Notes: generated from the sequence alone by a model not told the origin. DNA of 64,000 bases from Phytohabitans suffuscus (GCF_011764565.1 NZ_AP022871.1:9052320-9116319); one strand, 5' to 3'. Numbered from the stretch's first letter, positions 1 through 8,854 are shown. Numbers and translations: made by a program.

Positions 1-370
1 CCTCGCGGGCCAGCGCCGGGTGGCAGCAGGTGAAGACCAGGCGCAGCCGGTCGTCGGGGATCCCGCCGCCGCCGGCGGGCTCGGCGTCCGCGCCCTCCCG
101 CTCCACCAGCAACGGCATCCTGGTACGGAAGAGCTTGTCCCGCCGCAGCACGTCCAGCGCCCGGTTGCGCGCGGCGGTGGTGAGCCAGGCGCCCGGGTTG
201 CGCGGGACCCCGTCGCGGCTCCACGCGTCCAGCGCCGCCACGTAGGCGTCCTGCACGCACTCCTCGGCCACGTCGAGGTCGCGCGTCACCCGCACCGTCG
301 CCGCGAGCACGAAGGCCCACTCCCGCCGGTGCGCCTCGGCGACGGCCCGCTCGGCTGCCTCTCGACTCAC
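1..370 (-). CDS. ECF-family RNA polymerase sigma factor (ECF42-like), 3' part outside window
   Basis: Reads from a GTG at 368-370 towards the left edge: about 123 codons, open at the edge. The N-terminus has the sigma region 2 pattern (AEAHRREWAFVLAATVRV, then EECVQDAYVAALDAW), followed by NPGAWLTTAARNRALD and RRDKLF. The last visible part, RLVFTCCHPALARE, is a hallmark of the ECF42 group, whose members carry a long C-terminal extension (DUF6596/TPR-like) and are often linked to YCII/DGPF proteins. The extension and partner gene would lie left of the window. A TACATT box sits 7 nt upstream of the GTG, so the transcript may be leaderless. Group assignment is from the motif only. Confidence 0.85.
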   Translation of the reverse strand, partial: MSREAAERAVAEAHRREWAFVLAATVRVTRDLDVAEECVQDAYVAALDAWSRDGVPRNPGAWLTTAARNRALDVLRRDKLFRTRMPLLVEREGADAEPAGGGGIPDDRLRLVFTCCHPALARE

Positions 371-374
371 ACAG

Positions 375-383
375 CACAATGTA
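375..383. promoter_or_regulatory. overlapping divergent -10 boxes between sigma factor and solenoid membrane protein
   Basis: The two divergent start codons are under 20 nt apart. On the minus strand TACATT (378-383) lies 7 nt before the sigma-factor GTG. On the plus strand CACAAT (375-380) lies 7 nt before a GTG at 388. The shared core CAATGTATTG is nearly symmetrical. This suggests two leaderless promoters sharing the same bases, so the genes would compete or be co-controlled. Inferred from spacing only. Confidence 0.35.
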
Positions 384-387
384 TTGC

Positions 388-2235
388 GTGCCGCAGCCCG
401 ATGATCTCACCGAGGTGGAGAAGGCCCTGTGGACCGGCTCCGCCACGGGCACGCCGGTCGATGCGGCCGGCGCCTCGGTCCGCGCCGACGTGCTCGCCGC
501 GCTGCTGCGCGAGGAGGCGCCCGGCGGGGCCGCCGCCGTACACCTGCGCGGCGCGCGGGTCACCGGGCAGCTGCGGCTGGCGTACGCCGAGGTCACGCAC
601 CCGCTGCTGCTGGAGGAGTGCGACTTCGACGAGGCGCCCGACCTGTACTGGGCGCGCATGTCGCACACCAGCCTCGCCGGCTCCCGCATGCCCGGCTTCC
701 TCGGCTCCAACGTGCGCGTCGACGGCCACCTACAGCTGAGCCGCTGCGTGGTCGGCGACGGCGTACGCCTGTCCGGCGCGCAGATCTCCGGCGGCCTGCT
801 GCTCGCCGACGCGGTGCTCGTCGGCGGGGAGTGGGCGCTGTACGCCCGCCGCGCCACGATCGACGGCGACCTCGTGCTGAGCGGCGCCCAGCTGACCGGC
901 GGCCTCGCCCTCACCAACGCCCGGCTGGGCGGCACCGCCGACCTCGACCGGGTGCGGATCACCGCCGCCCCGCACGGGCAGGCGGTCGACGCCGACAACC
1001 TCGCCGTCGAGGCCGCGTTCTACTGCCGCTGGGGCGAGCTCCAGGGCGAGGTGACGCTGCGCCACGCGCGGGTCGCGGCCGCGCTGTCGTTCAGCCGCTC
1101 GGCCCTGCGCAACCCGGGCGGCGTCGCGCTACGGGCCAGCCGCGCGACCCTCGACGGCGGCCTGTACCTGCACGACGGCTTCGTCGCCGAGGGCCAGGTG
1201 CGGGTGGTGAGCGCGCGGATCGTACGCACGCTGCGGCTGGACGGGGCGTCGCTGCGCAACCCCGGCGGGGTCGCGTTCTGCGCCGACTTCGCCACGATCG
1301 AGGGCATGCTCGACGGCCGCCGCGGCCTCACCGTCGAGGGCGAGACCACGCTGCTCGACGCCACGGTCACCGGCCCGCTCCACCTCGAAGGCGCCCACCT
1401 GCGCAACCCCGGCGGCGCCGCGCTCACCGCCCACGGGCTGACCGTCGGCGCGCTGCTGCAGCTCTGCGACGGCTTCACCGCCGAGGGACGGGTACGGCTG
1501 GCCGGCGCCAAGGTCGGCAGCCGGATCTGCTTCGACGACGCCACCGTACGGGCGCCGGGGCAGAAGGTCGTCTCCTGCTGGCGGGTCGAGACCCCCGAGC
1601 TGGCCCTACGCTGGGCGGCGGCGCCGGAGGGCGCGGTCGACCTGCGGTACGCCACGGTCGGCATCCTCCGCGACGACCCCCGCACCTGGCCGTCCACACT
1701 GGACCTCGACGGCCTCCGCTACGACGTGCTGGAGCCGCCCGGCGAAGCCGACGCCCGCCTGCCCTGGCTGGCCCGCGGCCCGAACGGCTTCCGCCCCCAG
1801 CCGTACGAGCAGCTGGCCACCGTCTACCAGGCGCTCGGCGACGGCCCCGGCTCCCGCACGGTGCTGCTGGCCAAGCAACGCCGGCAGAGCACGGTCGGCA
1901 CCTGGTACGCCCGCGTGTGGGGCGGCCTGCAGGACGTCACGGTAGGCTACGGATACCGCCCGCTGCGCGCCGCGTCGTGGCTGGTCGCGCTGCTCGTGGT
2001 CGGCACGCTCCTGCACTACCGGTTCCGCCCCGCCCCGGTGGGCGACGCGCCCCCGGCCTTCCAGCCCGCGATCTACACGCTCGACCTGCTCCTGCCGATC
2101 GTCGACCTGGGCCAGGAACGCTCCTTCCAGCCCGCCGGCGGCCAGCAGTGGCTCGCCTACCTGCTGATCGCCGCGGGTTGGCTGCTCGCCACGACCATCG
2201 CCGCCGGCCTGACCCGCGCCCTCCGCCGCACCTGA
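388..2235 (+). CDS. membrane-anchored solenoid-repeat protein, function unknown
   Basis: About 615 residues. GTG 388 is preferred because it lies 7 nt after a possible -10 box; ATG 379 in the same frame is the alternative. Residues 1-440 are short repeats of the form G-x-L-x-L-x-x-A, with three longer units about 51 residues apart each containing LRNPGGVA/LRNPGGAA. This looks like a pentapeptide-like or right-handed beta-solenoid fold. A 60-residue linker follows, then two hydrophobic segments near the C-terminus (ASWLVALLVVGTLLHY and WLAYLLIAAGWLLATTIAAG). Streptomyces relatives are often labelled membrane-associated oxidoreductase, but I see no nucleotide-binding or redox motif and do not support that name. 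It is divergent from an ECF sigma factor, which might control it. Confidence 0.75.
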   Translation: MPQPDDLTEVEKALWTGSATGTPVDAAGASVRADVLAALLREEAPGGAAAVHLRGARVTGQLRLAYAEVTHPLLLEECDFDEAPDLYWARMSHTSLAGSRMPGFLGSNVRVDGHLQLSRCVVGDGVRLSGAQISGGLLLADAVLVGGEWALYARRATIDGDLVLSGAQLTGGLALTNARLGGTADLDRVRITAAPHGQAVDADNLAVEAAFYCRWGELQGEVTLRHARVAAALSFSRSALRNPGGVALRASRATLDGGLYLHDGFVAEGQVRVVSARIVRTLRLDGASLRNPGGVAFCADFATIEGMLDGRRGLTVEGETTLLDATVTGPLHLEGAHLRNPGGAALTAHGLTVGALLQLCDGFTAEGRVRLAGAKVGSRICFDDATVRAPGQKVVSCWRVETPELALRWAAAPEGAVDLRYATVGILRDDPRTWPSTLDLDGLRYDVLEPPGEADARLPWLARGPNGFRPQPYEQLATVYQALGDGPGSRTVLLAKQRRQSTVGTWYARVWGGLQDVTVGYGYRPLRAASWLVALLVVGTLLHYRFRPAPVGDAPPAFQPAIYTLDLLLPIVDLGQERSFQPAGGQQWLAYLLIAAGWLLATTIAAGLTRALRRT

Positions 2236-2371
2236 CCCCGACCTTTCGAGCCCCGGTCCCGCGATCACCCGCCGCGGCCGGGTCCCTGCTCGCGGGACGG
2301 TCGCGGCCAGATCGTGGTGTCAAAGCAGACGGTGCGGTGTCCGTGGGTGGTTGCCGAGATCGTCCGGGTCC

Positions 2372-2490
2372 AGAGTCCGGTTTGTCCAGCTGATCGTGGA
2401 CGGCCGTTGCCCCTGTGGAGCCGTTCGCGTCCACGATCCGTCGGAGCCGATCCCTCGGGCCCTGCGACAGGCGGACAAATCGAACATTGG
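2372..2490 (+). repeat. dispersed repeat B, copy 1
   Basis: Contains the 11-bp inverted repeat GATCGTGGACG (2392-2402) / CGTCCACGATC (2428-2438). It is followed by the conserved tail reading roughly GATCCCTCGGGCC then GGCGGACAAATC. Similar copies occur near 9301-9470, 9960-10170 and, inverted, 52867-52990, with a half copy at 2640-2745. No coding potential recognised. Confidence 0.75.
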
Positions 2491-2535
2491 GGAGACGGCG
2501 GGGCCAACTCCACTCAGTCGGGTGTCTGTCCACAG

Positions 2536-2605
2536 CGATCGCGGCGGATCGTGGTACGGATCCGCCCCTATGAGGGCGGTTTCATACCACGATCCGCCGC
2601 GATCG
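2536..2605. repeat. dispersed palindromic repeat A, copy 1
   Basis: A perfect 21-bp inverted repeat: arms 2536-2556 and 2585-2605, outer end CGATCGCGGCGGATCGTGGT. It encloses a second hairpin, CCGCCC-CTATGA-GGGCGG. The central 50 bp recurs at 9206-9259, 34311-34368 and 52623-52670. The whole would form a stable stem in DNA or RNA. It lies 300 bp downstream of the gene ending at 2235. Confidence 0.85.
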
Positions 2606-2639
2606 CCCCCGCGAGCATGGATCCGACACCGACGCGGGT

Positions 2640-2745
2640 CGGTGGCTGCCCTGTGGGGGGCGGTTCGCGTCCACGATCCGTCGGAACTGATCCCTCGGGC
2701 CGCACGGCGGGCAGACAAATCGGCGGGAAACGGTCGTCCGGAAAG
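2640..2745 (+). repeat. dispersed repeat B, half copy
   Basis: Carries the right arm CGTCCACGATCCGTCGGA and the tail GATCCCTCGGGCC / GGCAGACAAATCGG of repeat B, but the left arm is replaced by unrelated sequence. It follows repeat A directly, giving the order B-A-half B at this locus. Confidence 0.6.
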
Positions 2746-2789
2746 GTCACTGTGGACAGACGCGGACCCTCACCGCGCAGACGCTGACC

Positions 2790-2848
2790 CTCAGCGGTAC
2801 CAGAGGCACGTTATGCGGGCTCCATAAGGTGCCTCTGGTACCGCTGAG
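2790..2848. repeat. perfect 20-bp inverted repeat, hairpin
   Basis: CTCAGCGGTACCAGAGGCAC (2790-2809) pairs exactly with its reverse complement at 2829-2848. The intervening 19 nt adds a TTATG/CATAA pair after one mismatch, leaving a 7-nt loop. There is no T-tract, so it may be a strong transcription stop, a replication or partition site, or the remains of a small mobile element. Only one copy was noticed in the window. Confidence 0.8.
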
Positions 2849-3473
2849 CAGATCGGGTGCGGCGGCGCGGCTCACCACGCGGTGCGGACGGCGCCGATGC
2901 GGCTCAGGCGGCTAAGCGGACCTCGACCCCCGAAAGGCTCTGATCCCGCAGGTTGGGCTTTCGGCCCGAGGTGAGGCAGCCCGTGCGGGACACTCCGAAA
3001 CTGGGCGCACCGCTGCGCCCAGCTCCGGAGTCAGTGCCACCCATCCGCCGTCCCGGCGGCCGGTCGACGGTGCCGGCCCGCCCGGCGCGTGCACCGCGGG
3101 CGCCGAAGTCACGGGGACGCCGCGCGATCCGCTCGAACCTCGACGCCGGAAGCTCCATGGGTCCTCCGGGGCCAGGTGCGCGGGGGTGCGCGCGGTGGCG
3201 GCTGGCGACGCGCCGCTCTCGCCGGGGATCACGCGGGGGACAAACCAGACTCCCTTCGGAGTCGCGGTCCGCGTCTGGCCACAGCGGCCCCTGCGCATGG
3301 TTGGTCTCTGCTGGTTCGGCCGCTTGCCGCGCGGTCGGGGATTGGCCTGGTCCGCTGGGAGCGGATCGGGGTCGAGTGCGGGGCGCCGGTGCCGGGTGTC
3401 CTCGTCGGTCTCGCCCTCGGTCGCCTGGAGTCGGGCGTTCCGGCCGGTCGGTGCGCTGTCCCGGGTGCGCGCA
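2849..3473. other. intergenic DNA without a recognised gene
   Basis: Long open frames cross this stretch on both strands, but none has recognisable motifs or a ribosome binding site; they reflect the high GC content. A short hairpin GACTCC-CTTC-GGAGTC lies near 3249-3264. I see nothing else I can assign. Confidence 0.4.
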
Positions 3474-3479
3474 TAGAGT
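3474..3479 (+). promoter_or_regulatory. possible -10 box for leaderless MOSC gene
   Basis: TAGAGT ends 6 nt before the GTG at 3486 and no ribosome binding site is visible. The spacing fits a leaderless transcript. Confidence 0.35.
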
Positions 3480-3485
3480 GCGGGT

Positions 3486-4148
3486 GTGGCGGTGCTTCTC
3501 TCGGTCAACATCGGTGTCCCGCGATCCAGTCCGGCGACCCGGATCGGGGTGACCGGCATCGACAAGCGTCCGGTCGACGGGCCGGTGGACCTGCGCGCGC
3601 CCGGGCCGCGGGGCACGGGGCTGGGCAGCGGTGTCGCGGGTGACCGGATCCTCGACGGTGGCCACCACGGCGGTGACGACCAGGCGGTCTACGCGTACGC
3701 CCGGGAGGACCTCGACGCGTGGGGTGCCGAGCTGGGTCGGGAGCTGGCCGGTGGGATGTTCGGGGAGAACCTGACCACCGGCGGCCTCGACGTGACCGGC
3801 GCGCTGATCGGCGAGCGCTGGCGGGTCGGGCCGGAGGCGCTGCTGGAGGTGTCGCTGCCGCGGATGCCGTGCGGCACGTTCGCGCACTGGATGGACGAGC
3901 CCGGCTGGATCAAGCGGTTCACGGAGTGGGGCGCGCCCGGCGCCTACCTGCGGGTGCTGCGGCCGGGCCCGGTCCGGGCCGGCGACCCGGTCGAGGTGGT
4001 GGAGCGGCCGGGCCACGACGTCACGATCGGTGTCACGTTCCGGGCGTTGACGGTGGAGCCGGAGCTGCTGCCACGGCTGCTGGCCGCCGACGCCCTTCCG
4101 GACAGCGTGCTGGACAAGGCCCGGCGCCGGGTGCCCGCGCCGGACTGA
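3486..4148 (+). CDS. MOSC domain-containing protein (YiiM-like)
   Basis: 220 residues from GTG 3486. The MOSC (molybdenum cofactor sulfurase C-terminal) domain spans roughly residues 30-165. It begins with the VTGIDKRPVDGPV strand and contains GGMFGENLTTGGLD and the LPRMPCGTFAHWM segment, whose single cysteine is the family's presumed sulfur or cofactor ligand. The C-terminal part (residues 165-215) matches the helical tail of YiiM-type proteins. Such proteins are thought to carry activated sulfur or bind Mo-cofactor in the cytoplasm; the substrate here is unknown. It stands alone, upstream of a minisatellite. Confidence 0.85.
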   Translation: MAVLLSVNIGVPRSSPATRIGVTGIDKRPVDGPVDLRAPGPRGTGLGSGVAGDRILDGGHHGGDDQAVYAYAREDLDAWGAELGRELAGGMFGENLTTGGLDVTGALIGERWRVGPEALLEVSLPRMPCGTFAHWMDEPGWIKRFTEWGAPGAYLRVLRPGPVRAGDPVEVVERPGHDVTIGVTFRALTVEPELLPRLLAADALPDSVLDKARRRVPAPD

Positions 4149-4184
4149 GGCGGCAGCCGGACGAACGCCCTGCGTCCGCGGCGC

Positions 4185-4800
4185 GAGACCGGACCCGACC
4201 AACCCAAGGCACGCGAAACGCCCAACGTCCGCAGCCAACGGCCGCGCCCGGACCCGGCCACCCACGCAAGCGACACACACGGAACCCCAACCAACGGCCA
4301 CGCCTCGACCGGCCAGCCCGAGGCACGCGACACGACCAGCATCCGCAGCCAACGGCCCCGCCCGCACCCGGCCACCCACGCAAGCGACACACACGGAACC
4401 CCAACCAACGGCCACGCCTCGACCGGCCAGCCCGAGGCACGCGACACGACCAGCATCCGCAGCCAACGGCCCCGCCCGCACCCGGCCACCCACGCAAGCG
4501 ACACGCACGGAACCCCAACCAACGGCGACGCCTCGACCGGCCAGCCCGAGGCGCGCGACACGACCAGCATCCGCAGCCAACGGCCCCGCCCGGACCCGGC
4601 CACCCAGGCAGGCGACACGCACGGAACCCCAACCAACGGCCACGCCTCGACCCCGGCCAGCCCGAGGCGCGCGACACGACCAGCATCCGCAGCCAACGGC
4701 CCCGCCCAGACCCGACCACCCACGCAAGCGACACGCACGAAGCCCAACCAACGGCGGGGTCTCGACCCGGCCAACCCAAGGCGCGCGATGCGACCAGCGT
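4185..4800 (+). repeat. 114-bp tandem repeat array, about five copies
   Basis: The segment beginning GGAACCCCAACCAACGGC recurs at 4281, 4395, 4509 and 4623, exactly 114 bp apart. Degenerate units occur before and after; the last is offset by 2 bp. Because 114 is a multiple of three, all frames stay open, giving artefactual long ORFs on both strands. The repeats directly abut with no unique spacers, so this is a minisatellite rather than CRISPR. Confidence 0.9.
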
Positions 4801-4949
4801 CCGCAGTCGGCGGCCGCGTCTGGACGCGGCCGGACCGGGCGGGCGACGCGTGTGCGGGCCGCGGCCGGAGGCGAGGGCCGGCGGTCCGCGGACGGTGGCG
4901 GGGGTGGGGGTGGGGGTGGGGGTGGGGTGAAGGTGTGGAGACGCGGAGG
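4801..4949. other. intergenic GC-rich DNA with G-run
   Basis: Between the minisatellite and element C. Contains a (GGGGGT)n-like run near 4900-4928 that could form a G-quadruplex. No gene recognised. Confidence 0.4.
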
Positions 4950-5000
4950 GTGAGGCCGCGGGAGCGACGGTCCGGACCAGCGCGGGCGTCGCGGTAGCTC
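4950..5000 (-). repeat. dispersed repeat C, copy 1 (3'-flank element)
   Basis: About 50 bp containing TGAGGCCGCGGGAGCGACGG and the palindrome GGTCCGGACC, ending GCGGTAGCTC. Near-identical copies occur at 53260-53309 and 61568-61618. Read on the minus strand it lies 26 bp downstream of the stop codon of the gene at 5027-5275; the other two copies also follow minus-strand genes. Confidence 0.8.
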
Positions 5001-5026
5001 GAGAATTCGGGTTGGATGCCTGGGGG

Positions 5027-5275
5027 CTATGCCGCGAGCGCGACCGTCGCGGCGGTCGGTGCCAGGGAGAGGGCCCATCGCATGCGGAGGGCGGCGGTCT
5101 CGGGGTGCTCGCCGTACTCGGCGGCCATGACTGCGGCGCAGCCGGCTGGGCCGCCGCGCCGCAGCAGGCTCGTGTGGATGGCCCGCGCCACCTGGGCGCC
5201 GGTGGGCCGGTCGGAGGGCTGGAGGTCGCTGGCGAACAGGGCCTCGGCCCGCGTGTGCTCGGTCACTGTGCTCAC
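5027..5275 (-). CDS. small conserved actinobacterial protein, function unknown
   Basis: 82 residues from GTG 5275. The sequence (VSTVTEHTRAEALFASDLQP, then PTGAQVARAI, GGPAGCAAVMAAEYGEHPE and MRWALSLA) resembles a short protein family I recall from Streptomyces and relatives, which has no assigned function. An upstream start at 5383 in the same frame is possible, but the extra residues look non-coding. The predicted fold is helical and soluble, with no membrane segment. It is followed by dispersed repeat C. Confidence 0.6.
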   Translation of the reverse strand: MSTVTEHTRAEALFASDLQPSDRPTGAQVARAIHTSLLRRGGPAGCAAVMAAEYGEHPETAALRMRWALSLAPTAATVALAA

Positions 5276-5580
5276 CGCCTCGCGGAAGTTTCCTGTGGTA
5301 CGCGCTACAGCGTCCCGCGGTTCACGGTGCCCGCGCATCCGGAGCTTCCCCAGAGCCGCACCCTGGCTCACCCCGGGGGTCACCCCTGAGCCGGGCCCCG
5401 GGTGGGCGTCGCGTCACAGGTCTGTCATCGGCAGCGTCACGGGGTCGAAACACACTCTGTGACGGTCAACACCATTGCCGCGCGACGGCAACGATTCTGT
5501 CGGGGGCTTCTTTACGTTTTCGGAGGTCTACCCGTCACGCAGTCGACACCACTGCCTCGAACCCTTTGAAAGGTATCGAC
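5276..5580 (+). promoter_or_regulatory. leader region of the MFS exporter gene
   Basis: No gene recognised. Two short hairpins lie just ahead of the MFS gene: CGTCAC/GTGACG around 5435-5465 and TTGCCG-CGCGA-CGGCAA at 5475-5491. The second is followed by a T-rich stretch near 5510-5520, so an attenuator-like leader is possible. GAAAGG at 5568-5573 is the ribosome binding site for the ATG at 5581. Confidence 0.35.
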
Positions 5581-7086
5581 ATGTCTCAGCAAACCGCCAC
5601 GGGGGCGGACACCGGAGCCGGCGGGCAAGCGGTCGATCCGAGGCGCTGGCTGGCGCTCGTCGTGATCGCGATCGCGCAGCTGATGGTGGTGCTCGACGGC
5701 ACGATCGTCAACATCGCGATGCCGTCGGCGCAGGCCGACCTCGGCATCTCCGACGCCAACCGGCAATGGATCGTCACGGCGTACACGCTCGCCTTCGGCG
5801 GTCTGCTGCTGCTGGGCGGGCGGATCGCCGACTACGTGGGCCGGCGGCGGATCTTCCTGATCGGGCTGATCGGCTTCGCCGTCGCGTCCGCGCTGGGCGG
5901 CATCGCCACCAACGCGGGCACGCTCTTCGCCGCCCGCGCGCTGCAGGGCGTCTTCGGCGCGCTGCTCGCACCGGCCGCGCTCTCCCTGATCACGGTCACC
6001 TTCACCGACGTGCGGGACCGCGCGAAGGCGTTCGGCGTCTTCGGCGCGATCTCCGGCGTGGGCGCCACGATCGGCCTGATCCTCGGCGGCGTGCTCACCG
6101 AGTACACCACCTGGCGCTGGTGCCTGCTGGTCAACATCCCGATCGCGCTCGCCGCGTTCGCCCTGGCGCTGCCGATCGTGCGGGAGAGCAAGGCGCACGG
6201 CAACACGCGGTACGACATCCCGGGCACGCTCATGGCGACCGGCGGTCTGGTCGCGCTGGTGTACGCGTTCACCAAGGCGGCCGAGGACGGCTGGTCCTCG
6301 GCGGTCACGCTCGTGTTCTTCGCGGTCGCGGCGGTGCTGCTGGTGGGCTTCGTGGTGTTCGAGTCGCGCACGGCCAACCCGCTGCTGCCGCTGCGCGTGG
6401 TGCTGCACCGCAACCGGGGCGGCTCGTTCCTCGTGTCGGTGCTGCTGGGCGCCGGCATGATGGGCATGTTCCTGTTCATGACGTACTACTTCCAGGGCAC
6501 CCTGCAGTACTCCCCGCTGCGCAGCGGCATCGCGTACCTGCCGTTCTCGCTGGCCCTGATCGCCACCGCCATGGTCGCCAGCTCGATCCTGCCGAGGGTC
6601 GGCCCGCGGGCGATGATGACGACCGGCGGCGCGCTCGCCACGGCCGGCATGGTCTGGCTGACCCAGCTGCGGATCGACTCGTCGTACCTCACGCTGATGC
6701 TCCCCGCCCTCGTCATCATGGCGGTCGGCATGGCGCTGGTCTTCGTGCCGCTGGGCAACACCTCGCTGACCGGCGTCGACAACCACGACGCGGGCGTGGC
6801 CAGCGCGATGGTCAACACCACCCAGCAGATCGGCGGCTCGCTCGGCGTGGCGCTGCTCAACACGGTCTTCACGACCGCGGTGACCGGCTACATCACCGAC
6901 CACGGCCCGGCCTCCGCGCCGCTCGGGGCCGTGCACGGGTACAACGTGGCGTTCACGGTGAGCGCGGTGCTGCTGGCCGCGTCGACGCTGCTGACGTTCC
7001 TGCTGATCCGCAACACGCGGCAGACCACGACGACCGACAGCGAGAGCGACGGGGCGCCCGCGCTGGCACCGGCGCACGTCGGCTGA
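5581..7086 (+). CDS. MFS transporter, DHA2 (EmrB/QacA) family drug:proton antiporter
   Basis: 501 residues from ATG 5581, which has GAAAGG 7 nt upstream; a TTG at 5566 is less likely. Hydrophobic segments fit the 14-helix DHA2 layout. Motif C-like and substrate-entry residues appear in helix 1 (VVLDGTIVNIAMPSAQ), and motif A appears after helix 2 as GGRIADYVGRRR. Acidic and glycine-rich segments (GATIGLILGGVLTEYTTWRW) match helix 5 of this family. Expected role: proton-driven export of hydrophobic drugs or metabolites across the cytoplasmic membrane. No regulator is adjacent, and the substrate cannot be read from sequence. Confidence 0.88.
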   Translation: MSQQTATGADTGAGGQAVDPRRWLALVVIAIAQLMVVLDGTIVNIAMPSAQADLGISDANRQWIVTAYTLAFGGLLLLGGRIADYVGRRRIFLIGLIGFAVASALGGIATNAGTLFAARALQGVFGALLAPAALSLITVTFTDVRDRAKAFGVFGAISGVGATIGLILGGVLTEYTTWRWCLLVNIPIALAAFALALPIVRESKAHGNTRYDIPGTLMATGGLVALVYAFTKAAEDGWSSAVTLVFFAVAAVLLVGFVVFESRTANPLLPLRVVLHRNRGGSFLVSVLLGAGMMGMFLFMTYYFQGTLQYSPLRSGIAYLPFSLALIATAMVASSILPRVGPRAMMTTGGALATAGMVWLTQLRIDSSYLTLMLPALVIMAVGMALVFVPLGNTSLTGVDNHDAGVASAMVNTTQQIGGSLGVALLNTVFTTAVTGYITDHGPASAPLGAVHGYNVAFTVSAVLLAASTLLTFLLIRNTRQTTTTDSESDGAPALAPAHVG

Positions 7087-7291
7087 CGCACCATTGAAGC
7101 GGGTGGGCGGGTCCGGGCGGCCCGCCCACTCCCCTTTCCGCGCCGGCGCGGGACGTCGCGCGGTACCCGGCGCCACGCGCCACGCGGAGCCCGCGGCGCC
7201 CTCCGGGCGCGGAACGGGACGCTCGAACCCGGCGCGGCGCCCGCCACGCCCGCCAGGCGCGGAACAGGGCGCTCGAACCCGGCGCGGCGGC

Positions 7292-7381
7292 GCCCGAACC
7301 CGGCACGGCGCCCGAACCCGGCACGGCGCCCGAACCCGGCACGGCGCCCGAACCCGGCACGGCGCCCGAACCCGGCACGGC
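7292..7381 (+). repeat. 18-bp tandem repeat, five copies
   Basis: The unit GCCCGAACCCGGCACGGC is repeated at 7292, 7310, 7328, 7346 and 7364, with related degenerate units just before. It sits between two convergent MFS genes, in otherwise gene-free DNA at 7087-7422. Confidence 0.9.
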
Positions 7382-7422
7382 GCCCGCAGGGCGCGGAACG
7401 CCCGCGGCGCCCCGGCGGGGCC

Positions 7423-8854
7423 TCACCCGGACGCGGCGTGGGCGCGCAGGTCGGGGTTGGGTTCGGGCGCGGGGCGGCGCCGGTCCGCCCGCCACTCGGC
7501 GCCGGCGATGAGCAGCGCGACCGCCACGGCGGCGGCCGCCGAGCAGACCGCGACCATCACCGCGACCGAGTTGCGGTGGGTGGTGGCGAGCACGACGTAG
7601 TAGAGGCCGGGCAGCAGGGCGGTGCCCACGGCCGCGCCGACACGCTGTCCGGTCTGGAGGGCGCCGCCGGCCGCGCCGGCCATGCGCACCGGGACGTTGC
7701 GGAGGGTCATCGTGACGTTCGGGGAGATCACGAGACCGCTGCCCACACCCCCGATGAGCAGGGCCGGCGCGACCGCCCAGGCCGGCGCGTACCGCAGGAT
7801 GACCGCGGTCGAGACGAGACCCACCACGACCGTGACCAGTCCGAGAACGGTCAGCCGCCGGCCGAACCGGTCGACCAGCCGGCCGGCCACCACCGCGGCC
7901 GCCGCCGAGCCCGCCGAGAACGGCGTCACGGCCAGCCCCGAGTGCAGCGGTGACCAGCCCAGCCCTTCCTGGAAGTAGAGGGCCAGCACCAGCCAGATGC
8001 CGCTGAAGCCGACGAAGTACACGGTGCCGAGCGCTATCCCGCCCGCGTACCCGGGGGTCCCGGTCAGCAGGTGCGGGTCGAGCAGGGGTTGGCGGCCCCG
8101 GCGTACCGCGCGGGTCTCCCACCACGCGAAGGCGCCGAGCAGCGCGGCGCCGCCCGGAAACAGCCACCAGAGCGTGCGCAGGCCGCCGGCCTCGGCCTGT
8201 ACCAGCGGCAGCATCGCGGCCAGCACGCCGCCGCCGAGCAGCAGGACGCCGACCGGGTCGAGCTGGCCACGGGCCCCGCGCCGGGAACGCGGCGGGCGCG
8301 GCAGCAGCCGCGCGGCCAGGACCAGCGCGGCCAGCCCGATCGGGACGTTGACGTAGAAGATCCACCGCCAGCTCGCCACCGCGAGGATCAGCCCGCCGAC
8401 GACCGGACCGACCGCGGTCGCGATGCCGATCGTGGCCCCGAAGAAGCCGAACGCCCGCCCCCGCTCGGCGCCGGTGAACATCTGCTGGATCAGCGCCGAG
8501 TTCTGCGGGGCGAGGCTCCCCGACGCGATGCCCTGGGCCAGCCGCGCGGCCACCAGCAGCCCGATCGACGGCGCCGCCCCCGCCGCGGCGCTGAACAGGA
8601 TGAACCCGCCGAGCGCGAACAGGAACATCCGCCGCCGCCCCACCGCGTCCCCCAACCGCCCGGCCGCGACGAGGGTGAGGCCGAAGGTGAGCGCGTACCG
8701 AGACCACCCACTGCACCGACGCGGGCGAGGCACCCAGCTCACGCTGCATCGACGGCAGCGCCACCGCCACGATGCTGACGTCGAGCAGCGTCATGAACCC
8801 GGCGACGAGGGTGACCCAGAGCGCCCGCCAGCGGTGCGGCAGCGGCTGGGTCAC
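7423..8854 (-). pseudogene. MFS transporter, DHA2 family, frameshifted as sequenced
   Basis: Starts at GTG 8854 with GGGAGG just upstream. The first frame encodes VTQPLPHRWRALWV, then MTLLDVSIVAVALPSMQREL and SVQWVVS. The frame breaks at 8698-8699 and resumes as YALTFGLTLVAAGRLGD and GRRRMFLFALGGF, running to the stop at 7423. Restoring two G residues would give the normal VVSGYALTFGL of this family, so a lost pair in a G-run is likely. The rest is a complete 14-helix drug exporter. The repair is inferred; as sequenced the protein would be truncated after about 50 residues. Confidence 0.75.

Noticed and set aside
379..2235. Oxidoreductase function for the solenoid membrane protein
   Set aside because: That label circulates for relatives but no cofactor or redox motif is visible.
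4185..4800. CRISPR array
   Set aside because: Units of 114 bp abut directly, have no unique spacers, and no cas genes are present. The same holds for the 35-bp and 18-bp arrays.
2904..5078. A 724-codon minus-strand open frame across the MOSC gene and minisatellite
   Set aside because: It is antisense to a good MOSC protein and its repeats come from the 114-bp array; no domain, start or codon pattern supports it.
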